64,000 nt of DNA from Algoriphagus sanaruensis (GCF_001593605.1 NZ_CP012836.1:930001-994000), one strand, 5' to 3'. Positions 9,543 to 19,529 are shown, counted from the first letter of the stretch. The notes: generated by a model from the sequence alone, not told the origin. Program-made: numbers and translations.

Positions 9543-12302
9543 CTATTTGGACCGTAAAATAAAGGTTCCAGTCACGACTTCTCCCTCAGCAGTCAGACCT
9601 CTGATTTCAATCACTACCGGACCAGGCGAGTCATTGGAATAGAAGGTGAAGGTTAATTTACCTCGGTCATCGGTAACCAAATAAGGATTCCAGTACAGTG
9701 TTTGTCGGTCATCTTTTTCCACAGGCTCATTAATCTGGCTATAGTCTAAATTGATGAAATTACCCTGAGGTTGGTAACCTTGTAGGGTGAATTCCTGCAA
9801 TCCTTTACCTAGCCCATTTAAAGAGGGATTCTCACTTAGATTTTCTTTCAGATAAACTGCGATTACGCCATTTTTACCTTGATCTCCGAGGGTGGATACG
9901 GTTCGGTTGACAACTTCTACCCGATCAATGTCAAATGGGTTGATCGTTCTAAGATTATCAGCTGCCGTGGTTAGTCCAGTAGAAGATCGAATCACCCCAT
10001 TGATCATAACGATAGGCTCCATAATGCCACTGGCCGTCACAGCACCTCCTCTGATCCGGATGTTTTGTTGTCCAGATGCACCGACTGTAGTCACTCGCAT
10101 CCCAGGTACCTGAGCGGAAAGGCTATTGACTAGGTCTGAGGTATTACCAGTTTTGGTCAACTGCTCCCCAGTAATCACAAAATCAGGTTCCCCGTATATT
10201 GCAGGCTTCCGATTGGTGGAGGTAGAATCCCGTTTTACTGCCTGTGTAAGTTCTGTCTCTGGTTCTCGAACAGGCTTTGCCAAGGTGGTTGTTTTTGGAA
10301 AAATCGGATTGCTCGGAAGCGCGATAGGTGCTGCTAATGGAGGATTGAGCACAATCTTAAATGGCTTTCCTTTTTTATCGGCTGCCGTAAAGGCGAGTTT
10401 CAAAGGACCATAAAACTCCATTTCTTCCAATGCAAATTCCCCATTTCCATTAGAGGTCAATTCGATCATTCCTTGAAAATCATTGACAAATGCCGTGATC
10501 TCAGCACTTGTTCCTTTTCCTTTTTCATCCGTCACCAAACCATTGATCGAAAGGCTTTTTTCGATGGGATAAGAGAAACGATCTATTCCGAGACTTTCAG
10601 GGACCTTTTGAAGGCCGAGTCGGTCCTTCATTTTTGAGGATCTCGCACGAGGGACAAGCTGATCACCATCCCAAACTCCAGCTGAAAGCCTGGAGGAAAC
10701 TGGTCTGCCATCCTCGTCGGTGACACTCAGCTGTACGGTTACTTGTTGTCTAGGCCCAAATTGAGAAGGAATAATTTCAGCTTTAATTCCGCGGTGTTCT
10801 TCTTGAAGATTAGCATCTTCAGTACGGATTCGTTTATAAGGATTCAGAACCGAAATGGGTTCTAGAAAGTAATGGTCTGGGCCATAGTTTCTCATCCAAT
10901 TGGTGTAGGCTCGAATGAAATAGCCATCTCCATTCAGGGTGTCGGGTAAGTAAAAATCTCCAACAGTTACCCCCTCAACTATCGGGAATTTTTTCTCCAG
11001 AATGATATCACGCTCTGTGCTGATTAATTCCACATGGAGAACTTTGCTGAGTTCGTCTTTGAGATACGGATTTCCATAGGCGAAATAGCCTTTGAAAAAC
11101 AATTGATCTCCGGCGTAGTAATAGGGCTTGTCTGTATGTAAATAAACTTTCTCCTGATAGTTTTTGGCTGTTTTGGCAAGGTCCTGCAGCAAAATCGCCT
11201 TTTCGGCATTGTAATCCAAAGGCAGCAAATTGGAGATTCGCTTCCGATCCATGTCCCCTGAGAAGACCAGATTTTCTGAATTAAGCACCATTCCGTTTTC
11301 TTTCACCTTCACTTTTCCCCCACTCACTTCAAGCCAAGAAATAGGATAAGGAGCATCTCTGTAAGTGTTTGCTTGAGCAAAGCCTTTTTGATAATGGATT
11401 TCGATTCGGCCTTTTAGATTGATCCAATAAGTTCCCAAGGGAGTTGCCGGTTCAACGAGAGGAGTTGCTTTGTAGGGCACGACTGATTTTCCAAGTTCAT
11501 TGGCAAAGATGTCTGAGCGCATATTCATGCTGGCAGAGCCTCCAGCTTTATCTCCGTACAAGAAAAAACCCTCACGCTCATAGGTATTGTTGAGCATGGA
11601 TCGGAACATATTCATGGGTGATTTTCGATAGACGTCTGCCCTGTTTTTTTCCCAGACACTGCGCTGTGATTCCGATTCGGGCTTCAGTTCCTCAAATCTT
11701 GCAGCGCCAGCTATTCGAAAATTGGTGGGTGAGTCGTAAAAGTCTTTGAGGTCAAAGGTGACCTTATAGCCGAGATATTGATTTTCAATTTCAATGGGTT
11801 GAGACGATTTTGCCACAAAGGCACCTTTGTCCGGAGAGCTAGGAAAGTCGATGACCCAAGGATTGAGAATTGAAGTTTTGGTGGCTGCTTCGTCGATTCC
11901 GATAAAAAGATTTTCAAACTTTTTCAGTTCCCGTTCCCAGGCTTTATCTCGTGAGGCTTTTATTTCCACATCTGAAAGATCTTGGGCAAATGGCTTCATG
12001 GAAAGATTGACTGTGATGATGCCATCTGAGTTCAGGGTGACTCTCTTGGTTTCTGCCTGGTATCCCATAAAAGAAAATCCCAACTCCACGGGGCCGGCTT
12101 CGAGTCCTGAAAGGGTATATTTTCCATCCATATCCGTCACGGTTGAGATGGTGGTATTATTCACAAAGACATTGCAAAAGGGAAGAGTTTCTCCTGTTTC
12201 TGCATCTTTGACCACTCCGGTGATGGTACCGGTTTGGGCTAAAGAAATCAGCGGAAGCAAGTACAAAAGTATTGCTAGGGGGTGTTTTAAAAATGATAGC
12301 AT
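9543..12302 (-). CDS. large exported protein: CarboxypepD-reg-like + MG2-like + TonB plug, no barrel
   Basis: A 919-aa periplasmic/outer-membrane-associated protein. Order of parts: signal peptide (1-22); carboxypeptidase-D regulatory-like Ig domain at about 25-108 (ITGVVKDAETGETLPFCNVF); middle region with an MG2-like alpha-2-macroglobulin segment near 385-500 (VYLHTDKPYYYAGDQLFFKG); further beta domains; a TonB-receptor plug-like domain at about 710-800 (LVNSLSAQVPGMRV, then NIRIRGG); and a final Ig-like domain. No 22-strand barrel follows the plug, so it cannot be a normal TonB receptor. It is 10 bp downstream of a paralogue with the same layout. Function is unknown; protein handling or envelope assembly at the cell surface is a guess from MG2 and plug homology. 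Confidence 0.75.
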   Translation of the reverse strand: MLSFLKHPLAILLYLLPLISLAQTGTITGVVKDAETGETLPFCNVFVNNTTISTVTDMDGKYTLSGLEAGPVELGFSFMGYQAETKRVTLNSDGIITVNLSMKPFAQDLSDVEIKASRDKAWERELKKFENLFIGIDEAATKTSILNPWVIDFPSSPDKGAFVAKSSQPIEIENQYLGYKVTFDLKDFYDSPTNFRIAGAARFEELKPESESQRSVWEKNRADVYRKSPMNMFRSMLNNTYEREGFFLYGDKAGGSASMNMRSDIFANELGKSVVPYKATPLVEPATPLGTYWINLKGRIEIHYQKGFAQANTYRDAPYPISWLEVSGGKVKVKENGMVLNSENLVFSGDMDRKRISNLLPLDYNAEKAILLQDLAKTAKNYQEKVYLHTDKPYYYAGDQLFFKGYFAYGNPYLKDELSKVLHVELISTERDIILEKKFPIVEGVTVGDFYLPDTLNGDGYFIRAYTNWMRNYGPDHYFLEPISVLNPYKRIRTEDANLQEEHRGIKAEIIPSQFGPRQQVTVQLSVTDEDGRPVSSRLSAGVWDGDQLVPRARSSKMKDRLGLQKVPESLGIDRFSYPIEKSLSINGLVTDEKGKGTSAEITAFVNDFQGMIELTSNGNGEFALEEMEFYGPLKLAFTAADKKGKPFKIVLNPPLAAPIALPSNPIFPKTTTLAKPVREPETELTQAVKRDSTSTNRKPAIYGEPDFVITGEQLTKTGNTSDLVNSLSAQVPGMRVTTVGASGQQNIRIRGGAVTASGIMEPIVMINGVIRSSTGLTTAADNLRTINPFDIDRVEVVNRTVSTLGDQGKNGVIAVYLKENLSENPSLNGLGKGLQEFTLQGYQPQGNFINLDYSQINEPVEKDDRQTLYWNPYLVTDDRGKLTFTFYSNDSPGPVVIEIRGLTAEGEVVTGTFILRSK

Positions 12303-12312
12303 GAGTTGGCGA

Positions 12313-14940
12313 TTAGTTTTCAGATAGGAGATGTTGATTCAGAATAAAGGTGCCTGAAATTGGTTTTCCAAATTCGGTAATTCCACGGATATCTACCAAA
12401 ATTGGTCCTGGCTTATCGTTGGTTTGGAAGGAAAAAGAGGTGGTCATTTGATTTTGGGAGGTGATCACTTCATCCTTCCAAAAGAGGGTTGGTCGGAAAG
12501 GGGAAAGGGTTGGGTTTTCCAATCTTGATTTCTCCGCATCCGGAAAATCATCACTTGATTGCAATCCTTTCAATTTGAACAATGTGAAATTATTCAGGGA
12601 AGCCTCTCGTGCGCTGACCATGTCCATTCCATTCTTAAGGATAATCGAGATAATCCCGTTTCTGCCCAAATCCCCGTATTGAGGAACAAGACGCTTGATG
12701 ACCTCTACCCGCTCTATCGAAAAAATGTCTATTTGGCTGATTATCGTGTAAGCAGTCTGTCCTGAACTTGCTCCCAAACCTCCATTTCCGGGGGTGTTCA
12801 TTGGCGAACCATTCACTAAAACCAAAGGCTCTCCACCCCGAAACCGGATAGATGGGGGTGTGCCTGCGATCAACATCCCAGGGACTTTTCCGGCTAGGGC
12901 ATAAATAAACTGAATCGGAGTTCCATTCAAAAAGAGGTTTTTGGTTTCTACCACATTGTCTGGATTCCCATAGATCATAGGCCCAATGGATGGCACTTTT
13001 TTGTCTTCAATAAGGGCTTCAGAAAGTAAAACTTCATCTGCATCCAAGGGGATTTGACTTCCAAAATCCACGGATGGAGTTTGTTCGCGATTCTCGATTT
13101 TAGGAAAAACAACCTCCTTGGGAATCAAGGTATCTGGATAATTTTTGATCGAAAGCTGAATGTCTCGGATGGGGTTTCCTTCTCGATCGGTAGCCTGAAG
13201 GTTAATTTCGAAATCATCTGTAAATGTCGATTGGGGCATGACAAACCTACCCTCAGCATCTGTTCTGAATTCTCGGATATCCTCGTACCCATTGATAAAA
13301 GCTTTGACTCTCCCTGATTTTGGGGTACCTCCTGAGTCCATGAGTTTCCCTTCGAGAATAATCCCTTTTTCTATGTCAAATTTGGGCTCGACCGAGGACA
13401 AGTTTTTTTCTGGATTTTGTTCTAATCGATCGGAGATGTTTTGCCAATCAGGGATATAGGAGGCTTGATTTAAATCTAGAATTGCTACCGATAGGTTTGC
13501 ATTGATGGGCTTTCCCTGTTCGTCTAAAACCATCAGCGATAATTTGACAGACTCTCGACCCTCGTAAGAAGGCTTATCAGAAAAGATGGATACGCCATTG
13601 GAAATTTGTTGAATAGGCTGACTTTGAGATTTTCTAAAATGACTGGCGATTTGGAGGGGTTGATAAAAAACACCTTCAGGATAGTTCCTACTCCAAGCAG
13701 TATAAGCCCGAAGAAAAAGATTGGTGGATTCGGATACATCCTTGGGTAAAGCGATGGATCCCAAACTTACCCCATGATCAATTGGGTGGACTTGGTGTAG
13801 CCAACTGTAGCCAGCAGTGTCGACGAGTTCTACATGTAATACCCTGCTCAGTTCATCTGCCAAAAGCGGGTTTTGATAGCCTAGGTAAGCTTTGAAATAG
13901 AGGTTTTCCCCAGGCCAATAACTTTTTCGATCCGTATGAACATAGACTCTTTCTTCCATGAATTCCGGGTCTTTCTCCACATTGGCGAGTCGAACCAATC
14001 GATCCCCATTAAAATTGGAAGGTAGACTGCTGACGGGATTCGAATTTGTCCAATGCCCTTCAAAAGCTACTTCATTCAAATTGCTAGGACTCCCATTAAG
14101 TTTGACGCCCAAGGAAGTTCCTTTATACGCTAATCCTGCCTTCTTTCCATTTGGAAGCGTGACATAAAATGGGTTCGAAAACTCCAGTAGATAGTCCCCT
14201 GGGTTGGGGGCAAACGAAATTTTGGGCTGAAGATCTTGATCAAATTTGGTGGATTTCCCTTCCATCAATTGGGCTAGGAAGGAAGCCGGAGAATTCTCAT
14301 ACCGATCTAATCTTACTTTTTTCCGGATTTCGGGGTCTAGGTTAGTATCCGGAAGTTCGAAATAAGTATAGGTTAGTCCGATTACTTCAGATGTTTCGAG
14401 TTCAAAGGGATCAAAATAGACCGTGACTAGGTATCCTGTCTGAGGGTTAGAAATAAAGATGGGGCCTCGTGCGGATGTTCTTGTTGATTTGTTTTCAGTC
14501 GAAAATACCAAGCTGTCCGGGTTGAGAATTGCTACTTCATCAATTGGTTCGATTGCCACTTTAGCCAGAAACGTTTCTGTCAATTTCTCCCTTTTACTCT
14601 TTGAGATGGACGATTCAGAAATGCTTGTTTTGGTTTTTTTAGGTAGCTTGATTGTTAGACTTGGCGTTTCATTGGGCTTGACCAAAATACTGTCAGAGAA
14701 CACCTGATATCCGGATAATCTTGCTTGAATTGCCCATTTTCCATCCGGAATTCCAGAAAGGAGGAAGTTTCCGCTTGAGTCAGAAAAAGATTGGAAAGTC
14801 GTACCTGGAATAAAAATATGGACTTCTGGAAGTGGATTTTCTGGGTGAGTTGCGGAAATCTTCCCCCTAATTTCAGCACTCTGGGCATGTACAAAAAGGG
14901 GGAGAAAGAGAATATGAACTAATAGCGCAAAAGATCTCAT
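12313..14940 (-). CDS. paralogue: CarboxypepD-reg-like + MG2-like + TonB plug, no barrel
   Basis: An 875-aa exported protein with the same architecture as the gene downstream. Signal peptide 1-19; CarboxypepD-reg-like domain about 22-105; MG2-like segment near 335-450 (RVYVHTDRKSYWPGENLYFK, then LSRVLHVELVDT); plug-like domain about 663-760 (YALAGKVPGMLIAG, IRFRGGEPLVLVNG); last domain ending GTFILNQHLLSEN. Shared words such as ADELSRVLHVEL versus KDELSKVLHVEL show that the two arose by gene duplication, but they are well diverged, so the duplication is old. It is the first gene of the operon with 9543-12302 and 8868-9536. Its own promoter must lie between 14940 and the terminator at 14988. 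Confidence 0.75.
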   Translation of the reverse strand: MRSFALLVHILFLPLFVHAQSAEIRGKISATHPENPLPEVHIFIPGTTFQSFSDSSGNFLLSGIPDGKWAIQARLSGYQVFSDSILVKPNETPSLTIKLPKKTKTSISESSISKSKREKLTETFLAKVAIEPIDEVAILNPDSLVFSTENKSTRTSARGPIFISNPQTGYLVTVYFDPFELETSEVIGLTYTYFELPDTNLDPEIRKKVRLDRYENSPASFLAQLMEGKSTKFDQDLQPKISFAPNPGDYLLEFSNPFYVTLPNGKKAGLAYKGTSLGVKLNGSPSNLNEVAFEGHWTNSNPVSSLPSNFNGDRLVRLANVEKDPEFMEERVYVHTDRKSYWPGENLYFKAYLGYQNPLLADELSRVLHVELVDTAGYSWLHQVHPIDHGVSLGSIALPKDVSESTNLFLRAYTAWSRNYPEGVFYQPLQIASHFRKSQSQPIQQISNGVSIFSDKPSYEGRESVKLSLMVLDEQGKPINANLSVAILDLNQASYIPDWQNISDRLEQNPEKNLSSVEPKFDIEKGIILEGKLMDSGGTPKSGRVKAFINGYEDIREFRTDAEGRFVMPQSTFTDDFEINLQATDREGNPIRDIQLSIKNYPDTLIPKEVVFPKIENREQTPSVDFGSQIPLDADEVLLSEALIEDKKVPSIGPMIYGNPDNVVETKNLFLNGTPIQFIYALAGKVPGMLIAGTPPSIRFRGGEPLVLVNGSPMNTPGNGGLGASSGQTAYTIISQIDIFSIERVEVIKRLVPQYGDLGRNGIISIILKNGMDMVSAREASLNNFTLFKLKGLQSSDDFPDAEKSRLENPTLSPFRPTLFWKDEVITSQNQMTTSFSFQTNDKPGPILVDIRGITEFGKPISGTFILNQHLLSEN

Positions 14941-14981
14941 GAGCTAAATTCTGACGTATTTAAAAACTAAGTTTAATTATA

Positions 14982-15009
14982 CAAAAAAATAGCTCCATCA
15001 GGAGCTATT
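14982..15009 (-). terminator. terminator after gltX operon
   Basis: Hairpin AATAGCTCC-ATCA-GGAGCTATT (14988-15009). On the - strand it is followed by seven T. It lies just past the stop of the small gene at 15018 and separates the gltX operon from the envelope operon. Confidence 0.8.
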
Positions 15010-15017
15010 CAATTCGT

Positions 15018-15206
15018 TTATTCTTCTGAGTTTAAATCTTCACGATCCTTCAGTTTTTTGTCTTCGACATTTTTGTTGAGGAACTCGTTGATTTTGTCTA
15101 TCGATAACGTCGAGGAGATTTCTCCAAAAGAATTGACCTCCATTTTGAAGCCTTTCAATTCTTCGTGAACCTTTGGCTCCTCCGTTTTCTTCTTTTTCTT
15201 AGTCAT
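15018..15206 (-). CDS. small charged hypothetical protein downstream of gltX
   Basis: A 62-aa very hydrophilic protein. The N-terminus is a Lys run (MTKKKKKTEE) and the C-terminus is rich in Asp, Glu and Lys (NVEDKKLKDREDLNSEE). The middle (FKMEVNSFGEISSTLSIDKINEFLN) looks like a short folded segment. Its start lies one base past the gltX stop, so the two are coupled in one transcript ending at the 14988 hairpin. No known domain is recognised. The strong linkage to gltX and the clear terminator support it being a real gene. Confidence 0.65.
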   Translation of the reverse strand: MTKKKKKTEEPKVHEELKGFKMEVNSFGEISSTLSIDKINEFLNKNVEDKKLKDREDLNSEE

Positions 15207-15207
15207 A

Positions 15208-16746
15208 TTAGGATGGGATGGACAACTTTTCTAACGCAAATCTGATACGCTGGGCTAATTCTTTTGGTCCCAAAATGGCAAAAACTTCCATCAAATCAGG
15301 ACCTGCTCCCATTCCTGTTACTGCTAGTCGTACGGCTTGCATGATCTTTCCTAGTTTGATTCCCGCTGTTTCTGCGGTTTGTTCGAGAAGGGATTTAGCC
15401 TGACTGGCATCGAATGCGGTGGTTACTTGATCCAAGGCTGCGGCATAAGCAGTCAAAACGGTAATTGCATCGGCATTCCATTTTTTGGCAGCTACATCTT
15501 GGTCAAAAGCCATTGGTGCAATGAAGATAAATTTACTATCTCTCCAAAAATCGGAGGGGAATACTACGCGCTCTTTCAAAAGATTGAGAATAGCGTTAGC
15601 CTTTTCGGAAGAAATTTCGATTCCTTCTGCTTTTGCATCCTCAATTAAGAAGTTCTCCAATGCTGTATTTGGTTTGTTACGAATGTACTGTTCGTTATAC
15701 CAGTTGGCTTTTGCGATGTCAAACTTGGTTCCAGCCTTTCCAATTCGCTCAATGGAGAATGCTTCGACCAGTTCCTCAACTGAGAAAATTTCCCGTTCAT
15801 CGCCTGGGTTCCAACCCAAAAATGCGAGGAAATTAAGAAAGGCATCTGGCAAATAGCCTTTTTCACGAAATCCACTCGACTTCTCATTTGTAAATGGGTC
15901 AGTCCAATTTAATGGGAAAACTGGGAAGCCAAGTTTATCTCCATCCCTTTTGGAAAGCTTACCATTTCCGTCAGGCTTCAGCAAAAGAGGCAAGTGGGCA
16001 AATTGGGGCATGGTACTTTCCCATCCCAAAAAGCGATAAAGCAGAACGTGGAGTGGCGCCGATGGGAGCCACTCTTCGCCTCGAATCACATGGGTAATTC
16101 CCATCAAATGATCATCGACGATATTGGCCAAATGATAAGTAGGCATGCCGTCTGACTTCATGAGGACTTTATCATCCAAGGTACTGGTATGCACCATTAC
16201 CCATCCTCTAATCATATCATTGAGTCGAACATCTTCTTTCAATGGGATTTTCACTCGGATCACATAGGGATCTCCTGACTCCAACCGGGCTTTGACTTCG
16301 TCTGCCGGAAGAGTCAATGAATTTTTCATTTGCATTCGAGTGATGCCATTGTATTGAGGCTGTACGACTCGGGCCGCAGTCAATCGCTCACGCATAGCCT
16401 CTAATTCCTCAGCAGTATCAAATGCGTAGTAGGCGTGACCTTTCTCAACGAGGTCAAGTGCATACTGCATATACATTTCCTTTCGCTCAGATTGACGGTA
16501 AGGACCGACTTCTCCTGGCTTCCAAGGGCTTTCGTCAGGAGTGATTCCTAACCAATCCAAAGACTCCCGAATGTAATCCTCCGCACCCGGAACAAAGCGG
16601 TTTTGATCTGTATCCTCAATTCGAAGAAGAAACTTTCCACCGTGTTTTTTGGCAAAAAGGTAATTGTATAAGGCTGTCCGAACTCCACCAATGTGTAAAG
16701 CACCTGTAGGTGAAGGAGCAAATCGTACGCGAACTTCTCTATTCAT
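15208..16746 (-). CDS. gltX: glutamate--tRNA ligase
   Basis: A 512-aa class I aminoacyl-tRNA synthetase that charges tRNA-Glu. The class I HIGH motif appears as PSPTGALHIGGVRTALYN near residue 10, and the KMSKS motif as KLSKRDGDKLGF in mid-protein. Other landmarks are LRIEDTDQ and the acceptor-binding VIRGEEWLPSAPLH. The C-terminal helical anticodon domain is complete, and length fits the family. In bacteria without GlnRS, such an enzyme can also charge tRNA-Gln; I cannot tell from the window. It is followed with a 1-bp gap by a small Lys-rich gene. Confidence 0.97.
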   Translation of the reverse strand: MNREVRVRFAPSPTGALHIGGVRTALYNYLFAKKHGGKFLLRIEDTDQNRFVPGAEDYIRESLDWLGITPDESPWKPGEVGPYRQSERKEMYMQYALDLVEKGHAYYAFDTAEELEAMRERLTAARVVQPQYNGITRMQMKNSLTLPADEVKARLESGDPYVIRVKIPLKEDVRLNDMIRGWVMVHTSTLDDKVLMKSDGMPTYHLANIVDDHLMGITHVIRGEEWLPSAPLHVLLYRFLGWESTMPQFAHLPLLLKPDGNGKLSKRDGDKLGFPVFPLNWTDPFTNEKSSGFREKGYLPDAFLNFLAFLGWNPGDEREIFSVEELVEAFSIERIGKAGTKFDIAKANWYNEQYIRNKPNTALENFLIEDAKAEGIEISSEKANAILNLLKERVVFPSDFWRDSKFIFIAPMAFDQDVAAKKWNADAITVLTAYAAALDQVTTAFDASQAKSLLEQTAETAGIKLGKIMQAVRLAVTGMGAGPDLMEVFAILGPKELAQRIRFALEKLSIPS

Positions 16747-16932
16747 GATTGGTTTGTAATTGAGCTTTAAACCCCAAAAAACTGGGATTGGTTTAGTTCA
16801 AATCAGGGGGCAAAGATAGGGAATAGTTGGGGAAAGGGGAGGAATTCATCAAAAAGTAAGGAGATCATGGTTTTGGGATTTGTCCTGAAAATTGATCGAT
16901 CGAAAGGAGTTTGCGTGGCTTAATTTTCCCCT

Positions 16933-17217
16933 TCAAATCTTCCTTTCCAACCAAGCTAAAATTCCAACCCAAAAGAGACACTTCAGCCCAAGTCCTACAA
17001 AAAAATAGCTGACCCAATCCTCAGGACTTACGAATGGAAATAACCAAAGTAAATCCTCCTCTATCTCGATCTCCCAGTCTGAAAACAAACCCTCAGACCC
17101 CAAGTAGACCATATAACCGCTGCCCAAGGCAAAGAGTACCAAAATAACCTGCCCGATACGGAGAAATGCTCTTCCCAAAATTGCACCGGGGTCAGTATAG
17201 GAAATGGATGAATTCAT
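16933..17217 (-). CDS. small membrane protein of unknown function
   Basis: A 94-aa protein with two clear hydrophobic helices: IGQVILVLFALGSGYMVYLG (about 22-41) and WVSYFFVGLGLKCLFWVGIL (about 68-87), separated by an acidic loop (DWEIEIEEDLL). It ends with ERKI on what would be the cytoplasmic side. No family recognised. It stands alone between the gltX operon and the rplS terminator, with no close neighbour on its strand. Probably a real inner-membrane protein because the hydrophobic pattern is regular, but conservation cannot be judged here. Confidence 0.55.
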   Translation of the reverse strand: MNSSISYTDPGAILGRAFLRIGQVILVLFALGSGYMVYLGSEGLFSDWEIEIEEDLLWLFPFVSPEDWVSYFFVGLGLKCLFWVGILAWLERKI

Positions 17218-17250
17218 AGCGATCGGATTTTCTTCAATTTAGCCTAAAAC

Positions 17251-17284
17251 AAAAAAAGGAACCTCTTTCGAAGTTCCTTTTTTT
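17251..17284 (-). terminator. terminator of the rpsP-rimM-trmD-rplS operon
   Basis: Inverted repeat built on AAAAAAAGGAAC (17251-17262) and GTTCCTTTTTTTT (17273-17284). Read on the - strand it gives a short GC stem with a long T tail, 15 bp after the rplS stop. Confidence 0.8.
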
Positions 17285-17298
17285 CAGACAGGCAAATC

Positions 17299-17664
17299 TT
17301 AGTGTTTTGCTCTGATATTTTCTTTGATACGTGCAGCTTTACCCTGACGTCCTCTAAGATAGAATAGACGAGCTCTTCTTACTTTACCTTCTCTTACCAA
17401 GTCAATTTGCTCGATAGAAGGAGAAAGAATTGGGAAGATACGCTCCACACCTACTCCATTGGAGATTTTCCGTACTGTGAAGGTTTCGCCCATTGAGTTA
17501 GGGTTTTTGCGCTGAATTACAGTTCCTTGGAACTGCTGGATACGCTCCTTGTTACCTTCTTTGATACGTACGTGTACGTTGATGGTATCACCGGATTTGA
17601 AAGAAGGGAATTTTGATCTTACATCGCTGTATTCCGCTTCTACAATTTTCATTAGATCGCTCAT
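17299..17664 (-). CDS. rplS: 50S ribosomal protein L19
   Basis: A 121-aa large-subunit protein located near the 30S interface. Recognised from [32 protein letters not shown] and the conserved [18 protein letters not shown] block, then the basic tail [20 protein letters not shown]. Length is normal. It is the last gene of the rpsP-rimM-trmD-rplS operon, a widely conserved order, and is followed by a strong terminator. Confidence 0.98.
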   Translation of the reverse strand: MSDLMKIVEAEYSDVRSKFPSFKSGDTINVHVRIKEGNKERIQQFQGTVIQRKNPNSMGETFTVRKISNGVGVERIFPILSPSIEQIDLVREGKVRRARLFYLRGRQGKAARIKENIRAKH

Positions 17665-17742
17665 AGCTTTATGTTTTTATGCTTTCGCAGTGCACCGCCG
17701 CAGCGGTTTAAATGAATTACTTCTGTTAAAATCTTGTCTCGT

Positions 17743-18432
17743 CTATTCCCAGCCACTGCCTTTCAGCAGATCAGGTCTTTTTTCTCGGGTTCGACGAACC
17801 GACGCTTCAAATCTCCATTCGCTTATCTTGGCCTCATGTCCTGAAAGAAGTACTTCAGGAACAGTCATTCCATCGTATTCCGCAGGCCGGGTATATACCG
17901 GTGGGGCGAGCAAATTATCTTGGAAGGAATCCGTCAATGCTGACGTTTCATCATTAAGTACTCCAGGAATCAGTCGGATGACTGCATCTGCAATAACTGC
18001 AGCGGCTAGTTCCCCGCCAGAGAGGACAAAATCCCCTATGCTGATTTCTTTGGTGATAAACCGATCCCTAACCCGCTGATCAACTCCTTTGTAGTGTCCA
18101 CAAAGAATGAGTAGATTTTTTTTCATGGAAAGGGTATTGGCCATCGGTTGATCAAAGGTTTCTCCGTCAGGTGTCATGTAGATGATTTCATCGTATGACC
18201 GTTCTTTTTGGAGGCTTTCGATGCACCGAGCAATAGGCTCGATCATCATGACCATACCAGCACCACCACCAAATGCATAATCGTCTACCTGCTTTTGTTT
18301 GCCGGTAGCATAATCTCTCAAGTTGTGTACTCGAACAGATGCAAGTCCTTTTTCTTCCGCTCGTTTAAGAATGGAGTGTGAAAATGGTCCTTCCAAAAGT
18401 CCAGGCACTACCGAAATGATATCGATATGCAT
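17743..18432 (-). CDS. trmD: tRNA (guanine(37)-N1)-methyltransferase
   Basis: A 229-aa SPOUT-class enzyme that methylates G37 next to the anticodon and prevents +1 frameshifting. The N-terminus [20 protein letters not shown] and the knot region with [15 protein letters not shown] and [15 protein letters not shown] bind SAM in the trefoil knot. The catalytic Asp and tRNA-binding segment [23 protein letters not shown] (here ending [11 protein letters not shown]) follow. Length is typical. The 3-bp gap after rimM indicates coupled translation in the ribosomal operon. Confidence 0.97.
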   Translation of the reverse strand: MHIDIISVVPGLLEGPFSHSILKRAEEKGLASVRVHNLRDYATGKQKQVDDYAFGGGAGMVMMIEPIARCIESLQKERSYDEIIYMTPDGETFDQPMANTLSMKKNLLILCGHYKGVDQRVRDRFITKEISIGDFVLSGGELAAAVIADAVIRLIPGVLNDETSALTDSFQDNLLAPPVYTRPAEYDGMTVPEVLLSGHEAKISEWRFEASVRRTREKRPDLLKGSGWE

Positions 18433-18435
18433 AGG

Positions 18436-18966
18436 TTAATCTTCCAGATAAATGTCAAGTAAGCCTTCGGGTAGTCGGCAGAAAACTTTCTTTGCTGCCT
18501 TGTCCACTTGGGTGATGATGCCATCCTGAATCGGAATGAGCACCTCTTTTTCCTTGTGGATTACTCCGAGGAGATCCTGTGTTTCTAGATCGTAGATAAT
18601 CTGCACAGGGCCGATCAGTCCAAGCACCTCATCGATGACTTCAAATCCGATCAGCTCGTGGTAGTAATATTGATCATCCTCTAATTCGGGTAGCTCAGTA
18701 AGCGGAAGGTAAGCCTCCGAACCCACGAGGGGTTCTACCTGTTCTAGCGAATTCAAATCCTCAAATTTGGCGAGTGCCCTGCCTCCTGGTTGGATTACAA
18801 AATGTTCCAAAAAGAAGGGGACCAATCGGCCTTTTTGTTCGAGGAAGAGATGCTCCAATCCTTCGTAATCCTCAGGATAATCTACATCGAGCACCACATT
18901 TACTTCACCACGAAGTCCATGAACTTTGGCAATACGGCCTAATTGAAAGCACTGATCCTTGTTCAT
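18436..18966 (-). CDS. rimM: ribosome maturation factor RimM
   Basis: A 176-aa factor for 30S 3'-domain maturation that binds S19. The N-terminal barrel begins FQLGRIAKVHGLRGEVNVVL, the standard RimM opening. The PRC-barrel C-terminal domain contains YYYHELIGFEVIDE and LGVIHKEKEVLIPIQDGII. The gene follows rpsP by 14 bp and precedes trmD by 3 bp. Nothing unusual in length or composition. Confidence 0.96.
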   Translation of the reverse strand: MNKDQCFQLGRIAKVHGLRGEVNVVLDVDYPEDYEGLEHLFLEQKGRLVPFFLEHFVIQPGGRALAKFEDLNSLEQVEPLVGSEAYLPLTELPELEDDQYYYHELIGFEVIDEVLGLIGPVQIIYDLETQDLLGVIHKEKEVLIPIQDGIITQVDKAAKKVFCRLPEGLLDIYLED

Positions 18967-18980
18967 GGATTATTAATTTA

Positions 18981-19529
18981 TCAAGCTTCAGCTTCTCCGC
19001 CTTCTGCAGGAGCTTCAGTAGCAGCTTCTTCAGCAGCAGGTGCCTCAGCGGCAGCGGCAGCAGCTTTAGCTTCATCCTCTCTTGCCTTGATAGCATCAAG
19101 ACGAGCTTGGTTTTTAGCAGTTTCTGCAGCAAGAGCTTTCTGACGAGCATCAGCCTTAGCAGCAGCCAATTGATCTTTTTTACCAGTGATTTTGGTTTCT
19201 TTCTCAGCTACCCAAGCATTGAATTTAGCATCAGCTTGCTCTTGAGTAATTGCACCTTTCAATACACCGATTTGCAAATGCTTCTTAAGCAATACACCTC
19301 GGTAAGAAAGCATCGCCTTTACCGTATCGGTAGGCTGAGCTCCGTTCAACAACCAGGTAAGAGCGCGCTCATTGTTGATGTTGATAGAAGCAGGGTTTGT
19401 GTTCGGATTGTAAGTTCCGAGTTTCTCGATGAAGCGTCCATCACGTGGAGCTCTTGCATCAGCTACAACGACGTCATAGATGGCTTGTTTTTTACGGCCA
19501 CGACGTGCTAATCTGATTTTTACTGACAT
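18981..19529 (-). CDS. rpsP: 30S ribosomal protein S16 with long Ala/Glu tail
   Basis: A 182-aa small-subunit protein. Residues 1-80 are canonical S16 ([51 protein letters not shown]). Beyond that lies an extension of about 100 residues: a charged, predicted helical stretch with alternating Lys, Ala and Glu, and a final low-complexity Ala/Glu tail ([20 protein letters not shown]). Extended S16 proteins of this kind are common in Bacteroidetes. It is the first gene of the operon, so the operon promoter is between 19530 and the divergent tRNA-Arg gene. Confidence 0.96.
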   Translation of the reverse strand: MSVKIRLARRGRKKQAIYDVVVADARAPRDGRFIEKLGTYNPNTNPASININNERALTWLLNGAQPTDTVKAMLSYRGVLLKKHLQIGVLKGAITQEQADAKFNAWVAEKETKITGKKDQLAAAKADARQKALAAETAKNQARLDAIKAREDEAKAAAAAAEAPAAEEAATEAPAEGGEAEA

